5,490 bases of DNA, taken from positions 1 to 5,490 of the forward strand of contig JAFGSU010000011.1 in the NCBI GenBank assembly GCA_016934435.1, written 5' to 3'. The position numbers were made by a program, and so were the translations under genes. Source of the DNA: Candidatus Zhuqueibacterota bacterium (GTDB taxonomy: Bacteria > Zhuqueibacterota > Zhuqueibacteria > Residuimicrobiales > Residuimicrobiaceae). The notes below the pieces were generated by a model. It saw only the letters and a list, made by a program, of their open reading frames with translations, was not told the origin of the DNA and did no database searches. Shown piece after piece: positions 1 to 5,490 of the stretch. Position 1 is the first letter of the stretch. The number at the start of each line of letters is the position of its first letter.

Positions 1-1181
1 ACCACTTCCGACCTGGCCAGAACATCCTGCACGGAAGCGCACATGAGTTTGGCGATATGCGGCACTTCCCGTTCGATATATTCCTTGTTGGCGCCGATCA
101 AACGGGCCAGCGACACATTTTTATCGAAAATATGCACATCATAGCCTTTACCTAACAATTGTTCCACAAGGGTTACCATGGGACTCTCGCGCAGATCGTC
201 CGTTCCCTGCTTAAAACTCAGTCCGAGGATGCCGATTTTTTTGCGACCGTTCTCCTTGATCATATTCAACGCAAAGCGGATATGTTCGCTATTACTGGTG
301 ATAGCGGCATCTAAAAGCGGAACCGCAATATCCACCTGCCGGGCACGGTGGGTCAGGGCGCGCAAATCTTTGGGCAAACAGGAACCGCCAAAGGCAAAGC
401 CCGGCTTGAGGTAATAGGAAGATAAATTGAGTTTCAGATCTTTGATGAAAACATCCATGACTACCCGGCTGTCGACATGGAAAATCTTGCACAGTCGACC
501 GATTTCATTGGCAAACGCCACTTTAATGGCGTGAAAAGCATTATCCGCATACTTGACCATCGACGCTTCATCGGGCTTGACCAGAAAGATAGGCGCCGGG
601 ATTTTATCATACAACCGTTGCAAGACCTCGGCGCTGCGCGCATCAAAAACACCGATGACGGTCTTGGGAGGATGATAAAAATCGTACACCGACGTTCCTT
701 CACGTAAAAACTCCGGATTAAGCGCAAAACCGAAATCAACCCCCACCTTCTTGCCGGAATGGCTTTGCAGGCGACGTAAAACCACTTCTTCGGCAACTCC
801 GGGCAATACCGTGCTGCGCAGGGCAACAACAGTATAATCCCGTCGCTCCTTCAGTACCCTGCCGATTTCATCGCTCACGCGCTCGACATAGGCCAGATTG
901 ATACTGCCGTTTGTTTCACTCGGCGTGCCGACACAGATAAACATGATATCGCTGTTCATTCCAGCAAAAGTCGTATCTTTGGTTGCGGTCAACCGGCCGA
1001 CCGATACCTGCTCCTGAATCAGAGCGCCCAATCCTTTCTCAATAATGGGCGAAATGCCCTTATTGATCATATTCACTTTATTTTCGTTCACATCAACGCC
1101 CACAACTTTGTGACCCATTTCAGCGAAACAGGCGGCGGAGACGCAGCCCACATAACCCAATCCGAACACACTTATTTTCAT
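1..1181 (-). CDS. algD: GDP-mannose 6-dehydrogenase (AlgD type), C-terminus cut by window edge
   Basis: Predicted to oxidise GDP-mannose to GDP-mannuronate in two NAD-dependent steps in the cytoplasm, supplying an activated uronic acid for polysaccharide synthesis. The frame is open for 393 codons from the ATG at 1181 to the left edge; Pseudomonas AlgD is about 436 residues, so some 40 residues are missing. Visible features are the N-terminal Rossmann motif GLGYVG (7-12) with the NAD-ribose acidic residue D30, GTPS (85-88), NPEFLRE (155-161), K210, N214 and H217, and the catalytic-cysteine motif GGSCLPKD with C268. LSFKQGTDDLRESP (321-334) opens the C-terminal nucleotide-binding domain. Recalled AlgD numbering matches exactly at C268, K210, N214, E161 and K324, with no indels up to there. 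The stretch PGFAFGGSCLPKD favours GDP-mannose over UDP-glucose dehydrogenase. The start is supported by a strong ribosome binding site. It follows the glycosyltransferase by 45 bases. Substrate is inferred from similarity; UDP-sugar use is less likely but not excluded. Confidence 0.93.
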   Translation of the reverse strand, partial: MKISVFGLGYVGCVSAACFAEMGHKVVGVDVNENKVNMINKGISPIIEKGLGALIQEQVSVGRLTATKDTTFAGMNSDIMFICVGTPSETNGSINLAYVERVSDEIGRVLKERRDYTVVALRSTVLPGVAEEVVLRRLQSHSGKKVGVDFGFALNPEFLREGTSVYDFYHPPKTVIGVFDARSAEVLQRLYDKIPAPIFLVKPDEASMVKYADNAFHAIKVAFANEIGRLCKIFHVDSRVVMDVFIKDLKLNLSSYYLKPGFAFGGSCLPKDLRALTHRARQVDIAVPLLDAAITSNSEHIRFALNMIKENGRKKIGILGLSFKQGTDDLRESPMVTLVEQLLGKGYDVHIFDKNVSLARLIGANKEYIEREVPHIAKLMCASVQDVLARSEV

Positions 1182-1186
1182 TTTAG

Positions 1187-1196
1187 CTCCACCTCC
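1187..1196 (-). promoter_or_regulatory. Strong, doubled Shine-Dalgarno site of the GDP-mannose dehydrogenase gene
   Basis: On the minus strand the sequence GGAGGTGGAG lies just before the ATG at 1181. It offers GGAGGT at a spacing of 9 bases or GGAG at 5 bases. It is the best ribosome binding site in the window and fixes the start of the dehydrogenase. It also falls in the only gap longer than about 30 bases between genes, where I see no terminator hairpin or convincing promoter. Confidence 0.7.
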
Positions 1197-1226
1197 AGTT
1201 ATATGACAAGCGAGATTTCTGCAACC

Positions 1227-2213
1227 TCAGCAATAGATACCAAGCACACACAATGCTGTATGAAAAGAAACCCGGAACTCCCGGCGCAAATAATATCCAA
1301 ACATCGCCTTGTAGAGGCGATCCGAGAGGCCAAAGTATTTTTTGCGCAATCCCCCTGCGAGCATGGTGATCAGATCGATGGTGAACTGGTTAATCATCAA
1401 CCGCTTGATCACATAGCGCAGTTTTCTGCCGAACGACAGCGAAGGATGATACAGGCCGAACCGTCGTGCCAGTTGCGGGTGCAATTCCGGACTCATGCAG
1501 TACCAGTATGCCAGCGCTTTACCATAGGTTTTGCTCTTCTCGATGTATTGAGATAGATTCAACGGATGGTAATGTTCGGCAACGATGTCGTCATAGTAAT
1601 AAAAATGCACGCCTCTATCGGCCAGCCGAAAAGCCAATTCCAAGTCCTCTGAGGCGATGAGGCCGGAATGAAATCCGCCGGCGGCCGTGAAAAGGGCGCG
1701 ACTGACGGAGCTGTTGGGAGTCCGGTATTTCAGATGATTGACCTTGATCACATCGTTGGGCTGGCACGGAAGATCATGCTCATTCCAGCGAATTTGATCG
1801 AGCTTCATCAACTCGGGCGCCATGGCAACTTTGCCCATGATACACACATCTTCACCGGCGTGGCGTTGATGAACCTCCCAGTGTCGGCGCACCAGATCAG
1901 GATTTGGGATGGTGTCGGCATCGAGAAAAAGGAAAATTTCACCCTGCGCCTGCTTTGCGCCCTGATTGCGCGCTACCGCAGGCCCCAATCCTGCTGTCTT
2001 TAGCAGATGCCAGCCGAAAGGCCTATCATTCTTGATCGTCGCCAACCATTCGGCGGTGCCGTCGTCAGAGCCGTCATCAATGACGATCACTTCGAAACGG
2101 TCAAAATCCTGATGTTCCAGACCCTCGAGAACGCGAGCCAGCACGTTCCTGCAATTATGGCTCGGAATGATGACCGACACCCCCGGTTCGTTTGTAGTAT
2201 GACGGGCCGACAT
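1227..2213 (-). CDS. Family 2 glycosyltransferase (GT-A fold), 328 residues
   Basis: Probably transfers a sugar from a nucleotide donor to a lipid-linked oligosaccharide on the cytoplasmic face of the inner membrane. The N-terminal GT-A domain (about 10-215) begins with VSVIIPSHN (12-20). It carries IDDGSDDGT (45-53) with the nucleotide-contacting acidic residues, GPAVARNQGA (77-86), and the metal-binding DxD in FLDADT (D98, D100). SEDLELAFRL (188-197) holds the likely catalytic-base ED pair. A His-containing segment AEHYHP (212-217) and a basic, partly hydrophobic C-terminus (about 260-328) follow; the latter may sit against the membrane but has no clear multi-pass pattern. There is no QxxRW motif and no membrane bundle, so it is not a processive synthase of the Alg8 or cellulose synthase kind. 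The ATG at 2213 is preceded by GAAAGGA at 9 bases, inside the end of the flippase gene, which stops 14 bases upstream. Donor and acceptor cannot be read from the sequence. Confidence 0.92.
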   Translation of the reverse strand: MSARHTTNEPGVSVIIPSHNCRNVLARVLEGLEHQDFDRFEVIVIDDGSDDGTAEWLATIKNDRPFGWHLLKTAGLGPAVARNQGAKQAQGEIFLFLDADTIPNPDLVRRHWEVHQRHAGEDVCIMGKVAMAPELMKLDQIRWNEHDLPCQPNDVIKVNHLKYRTPNSSVSRALFTAAGGFHSGLIASEDLELAFRLADRGVHFYYYDDIVAEHYHPLNLSQYIEKSKTYGKALAYWYCMSPELHPQLARRFGLYHPSLSFGRKLRYVIKRLMINQFTIDLITMLAGGLRKKYFGLSDRLYKAMFGYYLRREFRVSFHTALCVLGIYC

Positions 2214-2222
2214 CGATGTTCA

Positions 2223-2229
2223 TCCTTTC
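2223..2229 (-). promoter_or_regulatory. Shine-Dalgarno site of the glycosyltransferase gene, overlapping the flippase stop
   Basis: GAAAGGA on the minus strand, 9 bases before the ATG at 2213. It overlaps the TGA stop of the flippase (2228-2230), so ribosomes ending on the flippase uncover or directly reach this site. This suggests translational coupling. An out-of-frame ATG at 2223 lies within the same stretch and is not favoured, because it gives no protein related to the glycosyltransferase. Confidence 0.55.
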
Positions 2230-3664
2230 ACAGTTGACGCAAAAAAAGTTTTTTGAGTAATCGAATTTCTTCCACATCCACCGCGCGTGTCAGAAACAGC
2301 ACCAGCGCATAGAAGATCGCGCCTAAAATGAGCCCCAGCAGCAAATGCTGAGCGCGCGTATAGAACAACCAGAGCGACATCGCCAGTACGCCACCGATCG
2401 GCCATAGCACTCCGGCGCGAATGCGAAGAGAAAATAACATCCAGTGCACCGCAAGATACTCGATCGAAAAAAAAACGATGGAACCCAGCAGCATGGCGAT
2501 GGCGGCGCCGATAGCGCCCCAGTGAGGCACAAGTATAAAAAGGGACAGAGTCAGGATTAGCGCACCGGCGAAATTTGCCAGCAAATCCTTGCGCTGTAAA
2601 TGATGACTCACCAGTGTATAAGCTAAAATCGGAATGGCCGTATACGGCACCAATAACCAGGCCAGATAGCTAAGAACGGGTGCAGCATTGATCATCTCGG
2701 CGCCATACAGGAATAAAATGATTTGCCGCGAAAGTGATGATAAAACCGTTGCTACTGCTAGAGAACATATAAATATATATTTTAAAGATTTACGCAAGAG
2801 CTTTACGTACATGCCCGGAGCAACAGAGTCATCCGACAAGCGTGCTGCCACCGGGAACAGGGCCTGACCATAAGCCAATGCGAACATTAAGAAAAAACTC
2901 ACCAGCTTGAACGCGGCGCTATAGTACCCCGCTTCCACCTCACCGCCGAGCTTGGTCAACAGGATGATGGTGATGGACCAGAACAGGCCGTTGAGGACGG
3001 CTATCAACAGAAAGGAGGGCGCCTGCTTCAGCCAGTATTGTATAAAGGCCTTTTCGATGCGCCAGCGTGGCCTGGCCACTTTAGTCACGGCAAAAAATAT
3101 CATGATAACGCAGGCCAGCACTTTTCCCAGCACCAGCACCCAGACAACCTGTGCGGCGCCATATCCACCGGCTAATACCAGATAGCCGGCCGTTAGTTGA
3201 AAGACATTTTCAATGAACGAAGACAGGGTTACATACAGCATTTTTTCGATGGCAATCAGCATGGCGCGGCTAAAATAAAATACACCGGCCAGCGGCAGGG
3301 CCGAGGCCATGATCCAGGTATTTACAGCAGTGTCATGGTTGGGCCTTAAAAAATACACCGTCAGAGCCATGATCGCAGTAAACAGGATAGCCGAAATCGT
3401 ACCGATTACCAGGGCATGGCCGAAATAGGTTGCGGCTGCATTTCTGTCTTTTGCCACATCTCGGGTTAACACGGAGCCCAGTCCCAGGCTCGAAATCAAT
3501 TCAAAGAACGAAAACATCGAAAGGGCAAACGCAATGGAGCCAAGAGGATTGGCGCCCAGATAGCGCGCCACCAGAATCCAGAATAGCGCAGACGTCAACC
3601 GCGAAATAAAATCGGCGGCAGATCGCCAGATGGTGTTGCTGATGAGTTTGTCTAAGACGGTCAT
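2228..3664 (-). CDS. Wzx-type polysaccharide flippase (MOP/MATE superfamily), 478 residues
   Basis: Predicted to move the undecaprenyl-diphosphate-linked repeat unit from the cytoplasmic to the periplasmic face of the inner membrane. It is hydrophobic throughout, with about a dozen or more membrane segments. The N-terminus is typical of the family: a short cytoplasmic stretch (LDKLISNTIW) leads into the first helix, then ARYLGANPLGSIAFA (33-47) and GLGSVLTRDVAKDR (61-74). A mid-protein loop has GEVEAGYYSAAFKL (241-254), matching the G-x-Y-x-A-A signature of RfbX/MviN relatives. Length is in the usual 420-500 range. I prefer the ATG at 3664 because it gives the usual short N-terminus, although its ribosome binding site is weak. 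A GTG at 3721 would add 19 polar residues and overlap the methyltransferase by 28 bases. A run of nine T in the coding strand (2467-2475, codons 397-400) is a possible slippage site. The specific substrate is unknown. Confidence 0.93.
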   Translation of the reverse strand: MTVLDKLISNTIWRSAADFISRLTSALFWILVARYLGANPLGSIAFALSMFSFFELISSLGLGSVLTRDVAKDRNAAATYFGHALVIGTISAILFTAIMALTVYFLRPNHDTAVNTWIMASALPLAGVFYFSRAMLIAIEKMLYVTLSSFIENVFQLTAGYLVLAGGYGAAQVVWVLVLGKVLACVIMIFFAVTKVARPRWRIEKAFIQYWLKQAPSFLLIAVLNGLFWSITIILLTKLGGEVEAGYYSAAFKLVSFFLMFALAYGQALFPVAARLSDDSVAPGMYVKLLRKSLKYIFICSLAVATVLSSLSRQIILFLYGAEMINAAPVLSYLAWLLVPYTAIPILAYTLVSHHLQRKDLLANFAGALILTLSLFILVPHWGAIGAAIAMLLGSIVFFSIEYLAVHWMLFSLRIRAGVLWPIGGVLAMSLWLFYTRAQHLLLGLILGAIFYALVLFLTRAVDVEEIRLLKKLFLRQL

Positions 3665-3693
3665 ATTCTTGATCTGCCAAAATAATGAATCAT

Positions 3694-4506
3694 TTAAACG
3701 GCTTGCTTGCGTGCGATACACATAAAACCGTTTCCCTCATCATGCGTCTGAAGATAATCGATCATCATCAGTATCAGCACAAACGGATGAATGAACAATA
3801 GATAAAACGGAAATACCAGTAAAAAGTACTTGCTGTACTGCACGGCGGTAACAATATCGTAGGCCAGCCGGCCCACCGGACCATAGGTCACTCTGGTCTG
3901 CAGGATGGTAAGACCGGCCCGGGAAACCTTGCGCACAAGTTCCTGAGGTGTATAATAGCGTACATGCCCATGCGGCAGGGTATCGCCCTTTTTTTGACTG
4001 ACTCGAGCGATTGTGCGCGACAGCGATTTAAAGACGCGCCTTTCAGCCGTGGGCACATAGATCAGCAGATAGCCGTTGTCCTCGAGGCGCCCTGTGAGTC
4101 GTGCCAGCGCCCGCTCATCCTCGCGGATATGTTCCAGGACACTGCAGCACAGGGCGACATCGGTTTTTGGCACCGGTTTGCTCTCCAGCAAGTCAACCGC
4201 CCGAAGGGTGACGGTACGAATCCCCATCCTATCGATAAAGGCGCGGAAATCCTCGACCAGCTCAACGTCCTCTTCGATCCCAGAGAGCCGTGCCTGCGGG
4301 TATTTGCGCGCGATGCGATAGAGGTGTTGCCCCATGCCAAAACCCGCATCCAGCAATGAAAAATTTGCTTTCTGTGCTTTCAAAATGAATTTGATCCCTT
4401 CACGAATATGCCATTCCCTCAGGGTCGTGATGAATATGATAAAATAGCTCCATTTGCGCAATTGTACATGATTACCGACAAATTGCGCTATCTGTTTAGA
4501 GTTCAT
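3694..4506 (-). CDS. Class I SAM-dependent methyltransferase with hydrophobic C-terminal segment, 270 residues
   Basis: Probably methylates a sugar of the polysaccharide repeat unit or the chain end, using S-adenosylmethionine. SAM-binding motif I is LLDAGFGMGQ (51-60), followed by the acidic residues of GIEED (76-80). The motif IV region is DVALCCSVLEHIRED (116-130), continuing into LEDNGYLLIYVP (141-152). This is the Methyltransf_11/23 type of fold. HGHVRYYTPQEL (179-190) resembles the H-x-R-x-Y-T-x-x-E-L segment seen in many sugar or lipid methyltransferases of polysaccharide loci. Residues about 226-250 are strongly hydrophobic and could form one membrane anchor or a hairpin, which suits a lipid-linked substrate. 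Its ATG overlaps the end of the polymerase/ligase gene by 11 bases, with a moderate AAAGAGA site 7 bases upstream, so coupling is likely. Target atom and substrate cannot be told; an O-methyl product is the default guess from context. Confidence 0.9.
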   Translation of the reverse strand: MNSKQIAQFVGNHVQLRKWSYFIIFITTLREWHIREGIKFILKAQKANFSLLDAGFGMGQHLYRIARKYPQARLSGIEEDVELVEDFRAFIDRMGIRTVTLRAVDLLESKPVPKTDVALCCSVLEHIREDERALARLTGRLEDNGYLLIYVPTAERRVFKSLSRTIARVSQKKGDTLPHGHVRYYTPQELVRKVSRAGLTILQTRVTYGPVGRLAYDIVTAVQYSKYFLLVFPFYLLFIHPFVLILMMIDYLQTHDEGNGFMCIARKQAV

Positions 4507-5490
4507 GCAAATATCTCTTTTCGGACAATAGTTCCATTACCTGTTCATCATATTGTTCTTCCAGGCCGTTGATGGCTTCGGTCATCGCCGCCAGGGTCCA
4601 GAAGAAAAAAAGTAAAATCGGATAATGATAGGTATCGGCCAGAGCGGCCAGTAAAAAGCAGATAAAACTGGCCATGATCCCGACGGCAATTTGACGGAAA
4701 TACTTAATTTTACTTCTCATCGCCCGATGGATGCGCACATAAAACGCTATCAATAGCCACAGGAACGAAATAAACCCTAAAATACCCAGTTGCGCCATAT
4801 TCAAAAGGTAGTAATTATGTACAACCGCGATTTTACTGAAAGCGTCTTCCCCCAGCCAGTATTTGCGAATATAAAATTCATAGTTATTTGCGCCCACCCC
4901 GATAAAGGGATGATCGCGTACAATGTTGAGCGCCACCTTTGAAGTGGTGATGCGCGCATTGGCCGAACCATGATCGTCTGCGGTTAAACGGACGTAAATC
5001 AGGTTGCGATAAAACACCAGCACAAGTGTAAACAGAAGCAATCCGAAAACGATACGTTTGATGATGCGCATGGTCAGCAGGTTACGGATAAAAATCAAGA
5101 AAACAGCGATCGCCATGCAGACGACGTAGGGTCCCCAAACACTGCGGGTCTGGGCAATGACGAGGGATAACAGGCCGCCGATGGTGGCGAGCAATGCCAG
5201 CGGAAAATATTTGCGCTCATGGTTTGTGATCATGATAACCGAAGCGATAGGCAGAATAAAACCTAAATATCTGGCAAAATAATTAACGTTACCGACCGTA
5301 CCGCCCGGTCGCGATATAAGATACCCCTCGCGGCGGAACGCCAAAAAGTTCTGTAATTCCTCGGTACCAATCAATCCGAGGGCGGTGCCGCGGTAAAATT
5401 GCATCACCATGAATATGGATTGAATGATGAAGCCGAGAAAAAATGCCGACAGGACCAGAGCCAAATCTTCTTTATCTCTCAGATTATTGG
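4496..5490 (-). CDS. O-antigen polymerase/ligase family (Wzy_C) membrane protein, N-terminus cut by window edge
   Basis: Predicted inner-membrane enzyme that polymerises lipid-linked repeat units (Wzy) or ligates glycan to lipid A core or protein (WaaL-like). The frame is open to the right edge, giving about 330 residues; relatives have about 400-470, so roughly 100 or more N-terminal residues are missing. A TTG at 5464 is an internal codon rather than a convincing start. Counting from it, membrane segments lie near 5-22, 65-80, 86-105, 108-128, 135-153, 218-243, 256-276 and 280-298. The Wzy_C hallmarks are IAQTRSVWG with R107, R171 at the start of the large periplasmic loop, DHPFIGVGANNY (184-195), and HNYYLLNMAQLGILGF (216-231) with the conserved His216. 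This arrangement is shared by Wzy polymerases and WaaL-type ligases, and the visible part does not separate them. Context beside a Wzx flippase favours Wzy. A charged tail (about 301-322) ends at 4496. Confidence 0.88.
   Translation of the reverse strand, partial: NNLRDKEDLALVLSAFFLGFIIQSIFMVMQFYRGTALGLIGTEELQNFLAFRREGYLISRPGGTVGNVNYFARYLGFILPIASVIMITNHERKYFPLALLATIGGLLSLVIAQTRSVWGPYVVCMAIAVFLIFIRNLLTMRIIKRIVFGLLLFTLVLVFYRNLIYVRLTADDHGSANARITTSKVALNIVRDHPFIGVGANNYEFYIRKYWLGEDAFSKIAVVHNYYLLNMAQLGILGFISFLWLLIAFYVRIHRAMRSKIKYFRQIAVGIMASFICFLLAALADTYHYPILLFFFWTLAAMTEAINGLEEQYDEQVMELLSEKRYLHEL

Noticed and set aside
292..829. Small open frames on both strands inside the left-hand 1.2 kb (for example 461-829 minus and 477-707 plus)
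   Set aside because: They lie within the continuous 393-codon dehydrogenase frame, have no recognisable domains and no ribosome binding sites. The dehydrogenase frame is intact, so they are not pieces of a broken gene.
1182..1226. Terminator or internal promoter in the gap before the dehydrogenase gene
   Set aside because: In 45 bases I found no inverted repeat with a T run and no convincing -35/-10 pair; only the ribosome binding site is clear.
1110..1556. 148-codon plus-strand frame across the dehydrogenase start and glycosyltransferase end
   Set aside because: It is antisense to two well-supported genes. Its composition is what an opposite-strand shadow gives, and no motif or ribosome binding site was seen.
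1227..2213. Glycosyltransferase as an Alg8-like alginate synthase
   Set aside because: It lacks the QxxRW motif and the transmembrane bundle, and at 328 residues is much shorter than processive synthases.
2220..2256. A and T runs at the end of the flippase gene as a programmed -1 frameshift fusing flippase to glycosyltransferase
   Set aside because: A -1 shift does enter the glycosyltransferase frame, but a TGA at 2220-2222 ends it before the glycosyltransferase ATG, so no fusion protein would form. The short runs are more simply Lys/Leu codons at a membrane protein terminus.
3964..4359. 131-codon plus-strand frame antisense to the methyltransferase
   Set aside because: It mirrors the conserved SAM-binding region of a clear methyltransferase, and the protein has no family features.
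1..5490. Mobile elements, CRISPR arrays, tRNA or rRNA genes, or a defence system
   Set aside because: No transposase or integrase, repeated spacer pattern, or RNA-like structure was seen. The window is filled almost entirely by five co-directional polysaccharide genes.

Overview
The window is a stretch of a Gram-negative-type extracellular polysaccharide (O-antigen, capsule or exopolysaccharide) biosynthesis locus. All five recognisable genes lie on the minus strand, so transcription runs from right to left. Base composition is roughly half G+C by eye. The genes do not point to one species or even a confident phylum. The Wzx/Wzy machinery argues for a bacterium with an outer membrane or capsule.

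Layout in transcription order (right to left): (1) 4496-5490, the C-terminal part of an O-antigen polymerase/ligase-family (Wzy_C) membrane protein, whose N-terminus lies beyond the right edge; (2) 3694-4506, a class I SAM-dependent methyltransferase with a hydrophobic C-terminal segment, overlapping gene 1 by 11 bases; (3) 2228-3664, a Wzx/MATE-type polysaccharide flippase; (4) 1227-2213, a family 2 glycosyltransferase, starting 14 bases after gene 3; (5) 1-1181, a GDP-mannose 6-dehydrogenase (AlgD type) whose last 40 or so residues lie beyond the left edge. Spacing is tight throughout: the largest gap is 45 bases with my preferred starts. No promoter or terminator is visible between genes, so this reads as the interior of one operon.

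Inferred joint role: the dehydrogenase makes GDP-mannuronate, and a glycosyltransferase adds a sugar to a lipid-linked repeat unit. The methyltransferase probably modifies a sugar or the chain end. Wzx flips the lipid-linked unit across the inner membrane, and the Wzy-family protein polymerises it or ligates it on the periplasmic side. The most interesting point is the pairing of an AlgD-type enzyme with Wzx/Wzy-type assembly genes, because AlgD is best known from synthase-dependent alginate production. This suggests a mannuronate-containing heteropolysaccharide. I saw no mobile element, RNA gene, CRISPR array or clearly novel system; the region is mostly ordinary polysaccharide-locus content.
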